Shown piece by piece: positions 11,880 to 27,003 of a DNA stretch of 64,000 bases (position 1 is its first letter; each line of letters starts with the position of its first letter). The stretch comes from Rutidosis leptorrhynchoides (taxonomy: Eukaryota; Streptophyta; Magnoliopsida; Asterales; Asteraceae). The DNA lies in assembly GCF_046630445.1 (NCBI RefSeq), contig NC_092338.1, positions 8,140,501 through 8,204,500 of the forward strand, in the 5' to 3' direction. The notes under the pieces were generated by a model, which saw only the letters and a list, made by a program, of their open reading frames with translations, was not told the origin of the DNA and did not search any database. The translations under genes and the position numbers were made by a program.

Positions 11880-14168
11880 TTAAATCTTAGGGGGAACCCA
11901 CTTTGCAGTGGGTTCAGATGGAGTGTATTTAACTCTCCATACAAAAGCTTTGTTACCAATCCAGACCAACTTATCCATCACTGTTTTCAAAACACCTTTA
12001 TTTTCACAAACTTTAGGTTTCCATACCTTTTTAAAATTTTCAGGAAAACAAGATGATTTTGAGAATTTTTCTTGACCCTTTAATCTTTCACTAAGCTTTG
12101 AAATTCTCCTTTTCAGTTTTTTAATAGTCTTAGCCTGTTTTGACTTTGACTTTCTTTTAGTTGACCATTTAGGATCTGGACAAGTGACACTATCAGAAGA
12201 TGATTCAGTATCACTTATGCTACTTGATTCTTGGGTGTCAGATTCTAGGTCAGAACATACACTTTCACTTTTAGAGACTAAACTGTTAGAGTCTGAAGGT
12301 TTCAATAGTTCAGACTCTGATGGATTTCTACAGTCTAAAATTATAGTCTCTGAAGGTTTAACAGGTTCTAATGATTTTACAAACTCAGTTGATCTTACAA
12401 AAGCATTAGTTAAAATTTTTCTCTCACCATCAAATTTTATAAAAGTATTTGGTAAAATGTCAGGCTTAAATATAATAGGATCAACTTCCACATTATTATC
12501 TAATGTGTAGTTTTCACCAAGTATAGCTTTGACATCATTTGGTACTTGCTTAGCAATAGCATCAGAATTCTTTTTGGAAGAAACACACCAAGATTTGCAA
12601 ATATTTTCATAATGGTTTGCCTTTTTAATTGATCTTCCTAATTCAGTATTTAACCGTTTAGTTTCTTCTGAATATGCCATTTTGTATGTGTCAAGTTCTA
12701 CCTCACATTCTTTTAATACTTTAATTTCAGCATCTTTATCTTTGATGGTGTTCTTAAGCTCAATGATCTGTGTTCTTAACCTGTCACTATCTTCTAAGCA
12801 CCAATTGAAATCAAGCAACAAATACTGAAACATTCTCACTTTTTCATTATTAAGATAGTTTACAAAGTTTTGTACCTTATAGGCAGAACCTTTGTTACAA
12901 GTAGAGTCTTTATCCATCTTCTCAATAGCTTTCAAATCTTCCTCAAACTTGCTAGACTCACTATCCTTTTCAATTATAGCCATCAGACACTTATCCTCTT
13001 CATCATCAGATGATGAATCTTCATCTTCCCATGCTTCTGTGTACAATGCTTTCTCCTGTTCTTTATTCTTCAACTTTTCTGCTTCACCTTTCATCTTCTT
13101 GTACTTGAGTTTATACTTTCTTGCTTTGTCAACAGGTTCGTTGAAACTTGAACCTCCTTCACTCTTGGACCAGCAATCAGCAGCTATATGACCTACCTTG
13201 CCACACTTGAAACATTTAGCTTTCTTTGGATCAAAAGAACTCTTGCCTTTACCCTTCTTAAAACCAAACTTCTTCTGCTCAATCCTTTGAGTCAAAAGAG
13301 CCACTTGACTTTCCAGATCCTGAATCTCCTCATCTACATCAGAATCACTATCATCAGAGGTCTCATCACTTTCAGAATCAACCCTACTAGAGTAACTAGA
13401 GAACAATTGCTTGTTCTTCTTAGTAGTAGCTATCAATGCAGCTTCTGGATCTTTAACAACTCTCTTAGCATTGATCTTGTTCTTCAACTGTGATTCTTCA
13501 AAGTTTGACAATATGCCAAACAACTCACTTAGTTCATAAGTGTCTATCTTTTCACTGATTACCATTGATGTAATCACAGATTCAAAGTTTGAAGGTAACA
13601 GTTCAATGAACTTTTGACACAACACTTGTTGTGTTTTCTCTACACCAACACTTTCAAGATCATTAATCAGAACCTGGAATCTTGAATGAAGATCACTCAA
13701 TGATTCTTTAGGCTGAGCAGCAAAATTTTCATAACACCTTATCAGATTCTTTTTCTTCTGAGTCTTAACAACTGTGACACCTTCATAGTCATTAAGCAAG
13801 AGATCCCACATAGCTTTTGCAGTTTTAGCATGACTGATCTTCCTGAGAATTGGAACAGTAACACCATTACCTATAATACTTCTTATCTTGCTATCAAGCT
13901 TGAACTTTATGGCTTCTGCTTCTGTCCACTTATCTCTTGGTTTTTCACGAAGATAAGCAGGTTGAGCAGAAGCAGTACTTGTAGCAGGAACAGCTTCAAC
14001 CATTGTACCAGGTATAATAGGTCCTACTGTAAGGACTTGTTCGGCATCTTCATGAATCGAACCAAGAAACCATAGAACTTTTAGTTTCCAGGTTGCAAAG
14101 TCTGTGCCATCGAAAATTGGCACTCCTTTACCAGCCATAACTGGAGTTGGGATGGTACTGGAGGACAT
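11880..14168 (-). CDS. Copia gag, Sirevirus-like, with zinc knuckle
   Basis: 762 codons with an ATG at 14,168. The N-terminal ~250 residues are a UBN2-type gag capsid region (TWKLKVLWFLG, AKAMWDLLLNDYEG, RFQVLINDLESVG). An acidic Ser/Asp stretch follows, then a CCHC zinc knuckle CFKCGKVGHIAADC near residue 330 that would bind genomic RNA. After it come long charged coiled-coil regions and a basic segment, and the ORF ends with AKWVPPKI. Most Copia gags are about 250-400 aa; a long coiled-coil extension is typical of Sireviruses. The TAA stop is in frame with pol, with a TAG ten codons further on. Confidence 0.9.
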   Translation of the reverse strand: MSSSTIPTPVMAGKGVPIFDGTDFATWKLKVLWFLGSIHEDAEQVLTVGPIIPGTMVEAVPATSTASAQPAYLREKPRDKWTEAEAIKFKLDSKIRSIIGNGVTVPILRKISHAKTAKAMWDLLLNDYEGVTVVKTQKKKNLIRCYENFAAQPKESLSDLHSRFQVLINDLESVGVEKTQQVLCQKFIELLPSNFESVITSMVISEKIDTYELSELFGILSNFEESQLKNKINAKRVVKDPEAALIATTKKNKQLFSSYSSRVDSESDETSDDSDSDVDEEIQDLESQVALLTQRIEQKKFGFKKGKGKSSFDPKKAKCFKCGKVGHIAADCWSKSEGGSSFNEPVDKARKYKLKYKKMKGEAEKLKNKEQEKALYTEAWEDEDSSSDDEEDKCLMAIIEKDSESSKFEEDLKAIEKMDKDSTCNKGSAYKVQNFVNYLNNEKVRMFQYLLLDFNWCLEDSDRLRTQIIELKNTIKDKDAEIKVLKECEVELDTYKMAYSEETKRLNTELGRSIKKANHYENICKSWCVSSKKNSDAIAKQVPNDVKAILGENYTLDNNVEVDPIIFKPDILPNTFIKFDGERKILTNAFVRSTEFVKSLEPVKPSETIILDCRNPSESELLKPSDSNSLVSKSESVCSDLESDTQESSSISDTESSSDSVTCPDPKWSTKRKSKSKQAKTIKKLKRRISKLSERLKGQEKFSKSSCFPENFKKVWKPKVCENKGVLKTVMDKLVWIGNKAFVWRVKYTPSEPTAKWVPPKI

Positions 14169-14218
14169 CTTTGAACAATATATGGATCGTTTTAAGATTA
14201 CCGAATTGGATTTACACC

Positions 14219-14236
14219 AAACCCGCTCTGATACCA
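14219..14236 (-). promoter_or_regulatory. primer-binding site of the Sirevirus-like element
   Basis: The minus strand reads TGGTATCAGAGCGGGTTT two bases inside the 5' LTR. This is the usual complement of the initiator-Met tRNA 3' end. Confidence 0.9.
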
Positions 14237-14238
14237 GT

Positions 14239-14700
14239 TATTAGTTCACAATAACTTGATTATGAACACTAAACTCTCAATAAACAATAGATACAAATTA
14301 TATGAACAAAATTGAGAGAACACGAATGATATATAATATGAAAGACAAAGTAATCGTGCTTGAGAGATACAAAATACAATGAACATCGTACCCCTATTTA
14401 TACAAGGTTAAACCAAATCTCCAAGATTTGGTTTCCAAAACTACTTGACTAAAAGATAGGAAAAGATAAACTAAAACTTATTAATATTCTAAACAAATCA
14501 GTGTTTATCTTCTAGAGATAATATCAAATCAAAACGTGATCTTCTAAATATTTATCCAGATCTCCAGAATTCCCATAGCTTCTTTACCAAGTAATTAAAC
14601 CGTTCACACAAACAGATTCTGCAACTTGCATCTCCAGACTCTAACTTCCAGACTCTAACTTCCTGCAAAACATTTTGACTCATCAGATCTTATTCCAACA
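14239..14700 (-). repeat. 5' LTR of Sirevirus-like element
   Basis: 462 bp, apparently identical to 5,393-5,854. Promoter and R/U5 for the element should be here. It lies ~155 bp beyond the aspartic proteinase stop codon and in the same orientation. Confidence 0.92.
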
Positions 14701-14798
14701 CAATGAATGATTCCGTTTAACACATCATACTTTTTCAAGAACTAGGTCACTTTATTATATATATGTCGACAAACTTAAGGGTACATTCGAGTGATATA

Positions 14799-14836
14799 TT
14801 TATTGTAACATTTACAGATAAATATGTACGTTTATT
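14799..14836 (-). terminator. candidate polyadenylation signals of the aspartic proteinase gene
   Basis: AATAAA occurs twice on the minus strand, at 14,831-14,836 and 14,799-14,804, 19 and 51 bases after the stop codon. The second is about 95 bp before the Copia LTR. Confidence 0.5.
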
Positions 14837-14854
14837 ACAAAAGAAAGAAATATC

Positions 14855-20003
<5,149 letters not shown>

Positions 20004-20136
20004 CTGCGTGATACAGAGAGAATGTATTTATGAAGTGTGAATTAGATCAAATGCGTCTAACGAATTATGGTGGGCAGTTTCTTCGTGCACTTAAGTATGC
20101 ACTTAAGATGTCTCTCATTCTTCTAATTTCTCTATG

Positions 20137-20144
20137 TATTTATA
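20137..20144 (-). promoter_or_regulatory. candidate TATA box of the aspartic proteinase gene
   Basis: TATAAATA on the minus strand, about 130 bases upstream of the proposed 5'-UTR donor site. Initiation ~30 bases downstream would give a ~100-nt first exon. Confidence 0.5.
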
Positions 20145-20772
20145 ATTTTACACATTTCTATATAAACCCCTTTCAGGTTATCTATTTTGTCAATTAGCAC
20201 CCTTGTTGTTTCCGTGTTTTCCAGTTACTCCTCATTGTCCATATTCATTGTCTGTGATTTTAATATAGGTTTATGTTTGTGTTTTTCAGTTACCACGGTG
20301 TCTTCGGACATGTGTAAAATGTTCAGTCGAACAGAGTCCGAAATTTTAGGAGCCCAATATTTTGTAACTATATACAGTTATATACATTTATTCATATTTT
20401 TCTAAAAAAAATTGCGAACCGCGAACGAAGGTTATAATATCTGATAATTTTTTCTATTGTTATTATATTTCTTTATGTACTAAAATATCTGTTGTTGATG
20501 ACTCAAGAAAACTTGCGAAGCAAGTTGTCGATCTAGAATTAATCACTTCGTAAAGCGGATCAGATATTCAAGTTAACTCAAAAAAGGAGTAATTAATGTT
20601 TAAGGGGCTCATTTCTATGTCTCACACAGGGTCTTCGGAATCAATGAGACGCCTCTGTCAGTTACTCCCCATTCTTACCAGGTAATCTAAGGCTACATAT
20701 ATTTTTATACTGATTTATTAAATACTTATCATTTAATACTGACAGATTTTTTAAAAGGAGAAAAAGATTCAA
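20145..20772. other. upstream intergenic DNA
   Basis: I see no gene here. The region upstream of the TATA box is AT-rich. Confidence 0.4.
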
Positions 20773-20969
20773 AAGTGAATAGTACTCACGCCTTTTCAAA
20801 TTTGATGTATAAGGTAATTATTTATTAATTAATCTTGTAATACTAACCATGGTTTGCTTCTTTTCACGTTTTAAGAAACAAAATGGGGATGTTTTATATA
20901 GAAAAGGCGTTCTTCGTATTCATACTCTTTTCTTTAAGAAATATATATCATTTTTTAGAAAGATATATT
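20773..20969. repeat. left part of a ~585-bp duplicated segment (copy 1, split by Copia)
   Basis: 20,773-20,969 plus 26,612-27,000 match 31,769-32,352 almost continuously. The Copia element lies exactly at the break. Copy 2 reads through it as 'agatatattatgaaatt', with a single ATATT. Confidence 0.9.
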
Positions 20970-21626
20970 TGTTGGAAGCTTCGACGAGCCCAACACACCC
21001 ACTATAGAGGATCTAGACTATACAAGACTCACTACACCAACACTTTGACGTTGTTTAGCCTTTAATTTTATAAATCCTTAGTGCACAATGTACTTAGGCG
21101 ACAGTGTCGACCATATATCTTTAGGCGGTATAACCGACCATGTATTACTTAGGCGGCAGAGCCGACCATATAATAAGAACAACAAAAGTGCACTAAGAAC
21201 TTAAACACAAACTAAGGCTTGATCGGGAAACTTAACAAAAACACTTATATTAAATTACAATTACAATATTACTTACAAGTTTTCTCTTCTCTACTTTCGC
21301 TAACTCACACTCTTCTTCTCTTCTTCACAACTCACTTCTTATTTCACTCTTACTCACAACTCTCACACACCACAAATGAAATCTCCTCCCATATTTGTAC
21401 TACTCCATGGAACATTCTAGAACCTAGATATTTCCATGGATATATAAATATCTAGATATTTCTACAACCTACAAATATCTAGATTTTTCTTTTACATTTC
21501 AATTTCTAGATTTTTCTCTCATATTCTAATATCTAGATATTTTCTTATACATATTAATATCTAGATATTTTACCCATATACATTTACTAATTCCATATTA
21601 TTCTAAATTTGCATTGTATTTTAACA
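20970..21626 (-). repeat. 3' LTR of Copia element
   Basis: Plus strand TGTTGGAAGC...TTTTAACA, 657 bp, with repeated 'tctagatatt' phrases in its right half. It pairs with 25,950-26,606. Confidence 0.95.
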
Positions 21627-21633
21627 CTCCCCC

Positions 21634-24600
21634 TCAATGCAAATTTTCTTCCAACGATGTCTTGCAGACCATTCCAAGTGCTTCTCTGAATTTTTCAAAC
21701 TTTGATTTACTTAGGCTCTTGGTGAATATATCTGCAACCTGTTCATCTGTCTTTGTTGGCACCATCATGATTTTTCCTTCAAGGACCTTCTCACGAACAT
21801 AGTGATAGTGCACTTCTATATGTTTTGTTCTTGCATGAAAGACTGAATTTTCTGCTAGTCGTATAGCTGATAGGTTATCGCAAAGAAGATTTACTTGATA
21901 ATCTGTTGATTGATGAAGATCTTCCATTAGTTGTTTCAACCATGTAATTTCTTGTGTTGCTGATGATGCCGATCGATATTCTGCTTCAGTGCTTGATAAG
22001 GATACAGTTGGTTGTCTCTTGCTGCACCATGATATTACTCCCGATCCAAGACTAAACATGTATCCAGTTGTTGACCGTCGTGTATCATAGTCTCCAGCGT
22101 AATCAGCGTCACAATATCCAGTCACCCGACATTCTTTTGTTCTCTTATATAAAATACCAAAGTTAATAGTGCCTTTAACATACCTTAAGATGCGTCGTAC
22201 AACATCAAGGTGAGGCTTCTTCGGATTGCTCATGTATCGACTAACCACTCCAACTGCATAAGATATATCTGGCCGGCTTAGTGTGAGATAAATAAGACTT
22301 CCGACCATCTTTCGATACATGGTAACATCGTGAAGACTTTTTCCTTCATCTGCTCGTAGTTTTGTATTCGGATCCATTGGGGTTGAGATAGGTTTGCAAT
22401 TAAGCATTCCGTACTTTTGTAAAAGATCTCGCGCATATTTCTGTTGTCTCAGAAATAATCCTTCTCTTTTCTGCTCTATTTCGAGTCCAAGAAAATGTTT
22501 GAGTTCTCCAAGCTCCTTCATATGAAATCTGATAGACAGATTCTCTCTTGTTCTTTGGATCTCCTCATAGTGATCTCCCGTGATGATTAAGTCATCCACA
22601 TATACTAGCACTATGGCTAGTTTTCCTTGATATTGTTTCACAAATAAACTAGAATCTGAAGGAGCAACTGTGAAACCACTTTGTACTAAGAACTCGCCAA
22701 TCTTCCCGTACCAAGCTCTTGGAGCCTGCTTCAAGCCGTATACTTTCTTTAATTTGCAGACATGCTCAGGATGGATCTTGTTCTCAAAGCCTCTTGGTTG
22801 CTCCATATAAATGTCTTTGTCAAGTTCTTCATGTAAGAAAGCGTTCTTGACATCCATCTGCCATAACTTCCAAGATTTGCTAGCAGCTAAAGCTAGTAGA
22901 GCTCGAATTGTTGTGATCTTCGCCACTGGACTAAACGTTTCTTCATAATCCAGCCCATATTGTTGAGAAAAACCTCTAGCAACAAGTCGAGCTTTATACC
23001 TTTCAATGGAGCCATCTGATCGAGTCTTCACCTTGTAAACCCATTTACAAGATATTGGTTTTACATCTTTTGGCTTTGGAACTAAACTCCATGTCTGGTT
23101 TTCTTTTAGTGCATTAATTTCTTCTTCCATCGCTTTCTGCCATTCTTGACTTTGTGCTGCTTCTTCATAAGTGGAAGGCTCAATAGGTATTGATTCATCC
23201 ACATGAGCAGCATTGGCATACCTCGGATTAGGTTTCCTTGACCTTGTTGATCTCCGTAATTCTTGCACATGCTCCTCGGCATCCATTTGGCTTGGACGAA
23301 CCTCTTTGGATATAGATTGATGTACCCCAGTTTTCCATGGACTCATTTCCTTAGAGTACGATCCATCTCCTTCTTTAATTGGATCCGATATGTGCTCTTT
23401 ATGTTCTTCTTTTTCTTCTGGACCTTCTTCTAATCCATGAGATTCTGGAAGCTCTATCTTTTGAGGTGACCACCATGAAGAAGCTTCATCAAATACCACA
23501 TTTCTTGAAGTATGACACTTTCCAGTATTTGGATCACAACATCTCCATCCTTTTCTTGATTCATCATAACCGACAAAAATGCACCGAATTGCCTTCTTAT
23601 CAAATTTGCTTCGTAGATGATCTGGTACGAAGACGTAGCATACACATCCAAAAACCTTGAGATGGTTGATGGTTGGCTTGATCTTCCATAATCTTTCATA
23701 TGGTGAAATATATCCCAACTTTGTTTGTGGGAGTCTGTTAATCACATATGAAGCCGTCCTCATACATTCGGCCCAAAATCTTCCTGGTACATTCTTACCA
23801 TGAAGCATACTTCGACAAGTTTCAGCAAGATGACGATTCTTACATTCTGCCACTCCATTCTGTTGTGGAGTATTAGGGCAAGTTAATTGCCTTCTGATCT
23901 TGTGCTTCTTAAGATAGATATTGAACTCGGTTGATAAATATTCTCCTCTATTATCTGTGCGTAAGCATCGAATCTTAGTATTGAGCTCACTTTCTACCTT
24001 GTTCTTGAACTCTTTAAACTTCAGAAAAGTCTCCGGCTTCTCCTTCATGAAGTAAACCCACACATATCTTGAGAAGTGATCAATGAATGTCACCATATAT
24101 TTCATACCTCCAAGTGATGTTTGTTTCACTGGGCCAAAGACGTCTGAGTGTATGAGCTCTAGTGGTGTCTTGGACTGATGTTGTGACTCCTTGAATGGCA
24201 ATTGGTGAGCTTTTCCAAATTGACATCCATCACATATTGTATCTATTCGGATATCAATTTGAGGAAGCCCATTTACTATGTGTTTCACCATCATCTCCTT
24301 TAACTTGTTGTAGCCCACATGTCCAAGACGTTCATGCCAAAGATCAGCCGTCTCATTCTTTCGAGTCTTATCCACATATGCTGTTTCAGCAGATAGTACA
24401 TAGACCGACTCTATTCTTCTTCCTTGCATAATTGGATTGCCAACCACCTTCACTCTCTTGAATACGGACACATCTTCTGGTCCAAAGAGCACATAATTCC
24501 CTTCTGCTGTCAATTGTGGTACTGATAGTAAATTCTTCTTTAGGCCAGGGACAAGATACACCTTCTCGAGTTGGAGCTTATGAGAGTCGCCTTCATTTGG

Positions 24601-25188
24601 AATTATTGTCTTTCCAATGTGAGAAATAGACAACCTTGAATTGTCGGCTGTCAACACGACTCTCTTTCCTTTGTAATCCTCCATTTCTTGCAGCTTCATC
24701 TCATCATTGGTCATATGATTTGAGCACCCAGAATCGATGATCCAATCATCTTTGTAGTTTATTTTTGACTTTAAGGTTGCTGCAAGAGCTTGATCATCCA
24801 TGTCATCTTCAACGGAGAGTCCTGCTTCTGCATCCCATGTTTCCTCATTAATGGTTGCTTCGAATGTGACCTCTTTCTTCTCATCTCTTGCGGCAGCCAC
24901 ATTTCCTTCAAAAGTTCGCCTTCTGGGGAATCTACAATCTCGAGCAAAATGACCCTTCTTGCCAAAATTGAAGCATTCACCATTCTTTCTCTTATCATTT
25001 TCCCCGTATTGTTGGCGATGATCTCTTCTTCCTTGTTGAGCTCCCCCTGAAGCGTTGCCTTTTGATTTTGGGTGACCCTTCCACCCATATGTCTTACTTT
25101 CTTTCATCGCCTCTTGTCTTCGAGATGTTGCTTTCTTTTTATTGGTGAAGAGTGCATCTTCTCCGTCTTTTATGGTTACTTCATTCAT
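21634..25188 (-). CDS. Copia pol polyprotein, slightly damaged
   Basis: 1,184 codons open in the same frame as the gag ORF, separated from it by one TAG. In order: a zinc knuckle reading CFNFGKKGHFARDC, where the second Cys is replaced by Phe; protease DSGCSNHMT; integrase zinc finger (HERLGHVG...CDGCQFGK); core with D in HSDVFGP, D in LRTDNRGEY and E in NGVAECKN; RT with QMDVKNAFLHEE and YVDD; RNase H with YCDADYAGD, SSTEAEY and DQVADIFTKSL. Relative to the family, 'KKALYGLKQ' is shortened to KKVYGLKQ. No frameshift is seen. Translation would need readthrough of the TAG, or the TAG is a recent CAG-to-TAG mutation. Confidence 0.9.
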   Translation of the reverse strand: MNEVTIKDGEDALFTNKKKATSRRQEAMKESKTYGWKGHPKSKGNASGGAQQGRRDHRQQYGENDKRKNGECFNFGKKGHFARDCRFPRRRTFEGNVAAARDEKKEVTFEATINEETWDAEAGLSVEDDMDDQALAATLKSKINYKDDWIIDSGCSNHMTNDEMKLQEMEDYKGKRVVLTADNSRLSISHIGKTIIPNEGDSHKLQLEKVYLVPGLKKNLLSVPQLTAEGNYVLFGPEDVSVFKRVKVVGNPIMQGRRIESVYVLSAETAYVDKTRKNETADLWHERLGHVGYNKLKEMMVKHIVNGLPQIDIRIDTICDGCQFGKAHQLPFKESQHQSKTPLELIHSDVFGPVKQTSLGGMKYMVTFIDHFSRYVWVYFMKEKPETFLKFKEFKNKVESELNTKIRCLRTDNRGEYLSTEFNIYLKKHKIRRQLTCPNTPQQNGVAECKNRHLAETCRSMLHGKNVPGRFWAECMRTASYVINRLPQTKLGYISPYERLWKIKPTINHLKVFGCVCYVFVPDHLRSKFDKKAIRCIFVGYDESRKGWRCCDPNTGKCHTSRNVVFDEASSWWSPQKIELPESHGLEEGPEEKEEHKEHISDPIKEGDGSYSKEMSPWKTGVHQSISKEVRPSQMDAEEHVQELRRSTRSRKPNPRYANAAHVDESIPIEPSTYEEAAQSQEWQKAMEEEINALKENQTWSLVPKPKDVKPISCKWVYKVKTRSDGSIERYKARLVARGFSQQYGLDYEETFSPVAKITTIRALLALAASKSWKLWQMDVKNAFLHEELDKDIYMEQPRGFENKIHPEHVCKLKKVYGLKQAPRAWYGKIGEFLVQSGFTVAPSDSSLFVKQYQGKLAIVLVYVDDLIITGDHYEEIQRTRENLSIRFHMKELGELKHFLGLEIEQKREGLFLRQQKYARDLLQKYGMLNCKPISTPMDPNTKLRADEGKSLHDVTMYRKMVGSLIYLTLSRPDISYAVGVVSRYMSNPKKPHLDVVRRILRYVKGTINFGILYKRTKECRVTGYCDADYAGDYDTRRSTTGYMFSLGSGVISWCSKRQPTVSLSSTEAEYRSASSATQEITWLKQLMEDLHQSTDYQVNLLCDNLSAIRLAENSVFHARTKHIEVHYHYVREKVLEGKIMMVPTKTDEQVADIFTKSLSKSKFEKFREALGMVCKTSLEENLH

Positions 25189-25776
25189 CTACTTGGCTAA
25201 TGCCTCTTGATTAGCCAACAAATTCTCCAGCTCTATTAATGATGGTTGAGTAGGCCATCCTCTCACAGCGGCTATAAATCCATTATACTCGGACCTTAAG
25301 CCATGGATGATAATTCTCTTCATCCTTGCATCACTCACTTTCTCTTCAGGAGCAAGTTGAGATATCTCACGGCAAATTGATTTCACCTTGGTGAAATACT
25401 GAGAAATAGACAGACTTCCTTGTGAGATACCCGCGAGCTCATTTTCCAAGAACTGGAGGCGTGCTTCATTCTTCTTTGAAAATAATTTTTCAAAAGTTTC
25501 CCAAGCTGCCTTTGGTGTTTTCTCGTCACGGATGTGCTCCAATAGATCCTCCTCGATTGTAGTCTTCAATATAAATAAAGCCTTCCCGGCCTTGATGTTC
25601 CATTTTCTCAAGGCTTCAGCATTTTCTTTCGGTGGAGGCGTTGTGTCACTGCCAGCAACTATTTCCCATAAATCATGTCCTTGTAGGTAGGATTCTATAC
25701 AAGTCCGCCAATAACCATAGTTGTGGTTATTGAGACTCTTGATTCCACTGCTCGTACTTGCAAGATCTGCCATCAT
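25189..25776 (-). CDS. Copia gag (UBN2-type), ends at an in-frame TAG
   Basis: The ATG at 25,776 is preferred over the TTG where the open frame begins; about 195 aa. Capsid-like features are YWRTCIESYLQGHDLWEIV, PKAAWETFEKLF, QYFTKVKSICREI and a C-terminal ELENLLANQEALAK. The stop TAG is followed at once by ATG AAT GAA in the same frame, so gag and pol were probably one ORF. The zinc knuckle lies beyond the stop. Confidence 0.88.
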   Translation of the reverse strand: MMADLASTSSGIKSLNNHNYGYWRTCIESYLQGHDLWEIVAGSDTTPPPKENAEALRKWNIKAGKALFILKTTIEEDLLEHIRDEKTPKAAWETFEKLFSKKNEARLQFLENELAGISQGSLSISQYFTKVKSICREISQLAPEEKVSDARMKRIIIHGLRSEYNGFIAAVRGWPTQPSLIELENLLANQEALAK

Positions 25777-25932
25777 GACGTCCAACGTCCAATAAGCTTG
25801 GTCCCTGACCGATGAGCTTTCACAGTTCCTAACTATGCTCCGACAGAATCTTCCTTAGAGCCTTGGTGAAAACAAACCGATGTAAACGTCCAACGTTTAC
25901 CGATTTCCTCCACTAGAAATGGTCCCGAACGA

Positions 25933-25948
25933 CCCGCTCTGATACCAA
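25933..25948 (-). promoter_or_regulatory. primer-binding site of Copia element
   Basis: The minus strand reads TGGTATCAGAGCGGGT just inside the 5' LTR, complementary to initiator-Met tRNA. Confidence 0.9.
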
Positions 25949-25949
25949 T

Positions 25950-26606
25950 TGTTGGAAGCTTCGACGAGCCCAACACACCCACTATAGAGGATCTAGACTA
26001 TACAAGACTCACTACACCAACACTTTGACGTTGTTTAGCCTTTAATTTTATAAATTCTTAGTGCACAATGTACTTAGGCGACAGTGTCGACCATATATCT
26101 TTAGGCGGTATAACCGACCATGTATTACTTAGGCGGCAGAGCCGACCATATAATAAGAACAACAAAAGTGCACTAAGAACTTAAACACAAATTAAGGCTT
26201 GATCGGGAAACTTAACAAAAACACTTATATTAAATTACAATTACAATATTACTTACAAGCTTTCTCTTCTCTACTTTCGCTAACGCACACTCTTCTTCTC
26301 TTCTTCACAACTCACTTCTTATTTCACTCTTACTCACAACTCTCACACACCACAAATGAAATCTCCTCCCATATTTATACTACTCCATGGAACATTCTAG
26401 AACCTAGATATTTCCATGGATATATAAATATCTAGATATTTCTACAACCTACAAATATCTAGATTTTTCTTTTACATTTCAATTTCTAGATTTTTCTCTC
26501 ATATTCTAATATCTAGATATTTTCTTATACATATTAATATCTAGATATTTTACCCATATACATTTACTAATTCCATATTATTCTAAATTTGCATTGTATT
26601 TTAACA
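25950..26606 (-). repeat. 5' LTR of Copia element
   Basis: 657 bp, about five substitutions from 20,970-21,626, with the same termini TGTT...AACA. Confidence 0.95.
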
Positions 26607-26611
26607 ATATT

Positions 26612-27000
26612 ATGAAATTTTTTCCCACAAATATATACATGTTGCCAATTATTTATAAGACTTAAACCATCATGTTTATAATTAGAGAATCATGCGAATG
26701 GGTCATTTACTTATTTTTTTGGACATCAGTTTAGGATCACTCCGGGGACTTAACCACCCACGCGTTCATCTCCCGTAGTTGCATAACCCACTCATAACTA
26801 CTGCCCTGAAGGAAACCCGGACAAATCCGAGGGCATGACCGGTAAAACCCCCTCCCCGTTGCCCCCACACTAAACGAAAGGCGATCTTGGTGGATGTTTC
26901 AGACCAGAGATAACATTTAGTGCAATGTTGCAGTCTAGCGGAATCAAACTCTTGACCCCTCGCTAAAAGAGGCATGCCACTCCAGTTGAGCTACAACTCA
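26612..27000. repeat. right part of the duplicated segment (copy 1)
   Basis: Continues copy 1 after the Copia element and ends at the head of a minus-strand SINE, as does copy 2. Confidence 0.9.
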
Positions 27001-27001
27001 A
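26711..27001 (-). mobile_element. tRNA-derived SINE, second copy
   Basis: The minus strand starts TTGAGTTGTAGCTCAACTGG, has a B-box-like GAGTTTGATTCC, shares the body of the 4.6-kb SINE (TGCCCTCGGA, GTGGGTGGTTAAGTC) and ends in a short A-rich tail near 26,711. Confidence 0.82.
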
Positions 27002-27003
27002 TG

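Larger units (their letters stand above)
5393..14700 (-). mobile_element. complete Sirevirus-like Ty1/Copia retrotransposon
   Basis: Two 462-bp LTRs, apparently identical by eye, flank an 8.4-kb internal region. A CAATG target duplication lies at 5,388-5,392 and 14,701-14,705. The order on the minus strand is LTR, primer-binding site, long gag with zinc knuckle, pol (PR-INT-RT-RNaseH), ~640 bp without a supported ORF, two further ORFs, purine tract, LTR. Integrase before reverse transcriptase identifies Copia. A long gag, extra ORFs after pol and several GGGGGAG tracts before the 3' LTR are known Sirevirus traits. Matching LTRs imply a recent insertion. Pol and gag are each uninterrupted, but two in-frame stops separate them. 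Confidence 0.93.
20970..26606 (-). mobile_element. complete Ty1/Copia retrotransposon
   Basis: Two 657-bp LTRs differ at about five positions by eye (~0.8%). The target duplication ATATT is at 20,965-20,969 and 26,607-26,611. The minus strand carries a primer-binding site, gag, then pol in the order PR-INT-RT-RNaseH. A pre-insertion site is preserved at 31,96x in a paralogous segment, which independently confirms both boundaries. Several lesions (a gag/pol TAG, a lost zinc-knuckle Cys, a missing RT codon) make autonomous activity doubtful. I do not assign a lineage. Confidence 0.95.

Noticed and set aside
11828-11890. A small intron joining Sirevirus gag and pol
   Set aside because: The nearest GT gives a 52-nt intron, shorter than usual for plants, and the joined frame would be wrong.
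12184-14075. Plus-strand ORFs of 80-108 codons
   Set aside because: They are antisense shadows of the gag frame, rich in Ser/Leu as expected from its Glu/Asp/Lys codons.
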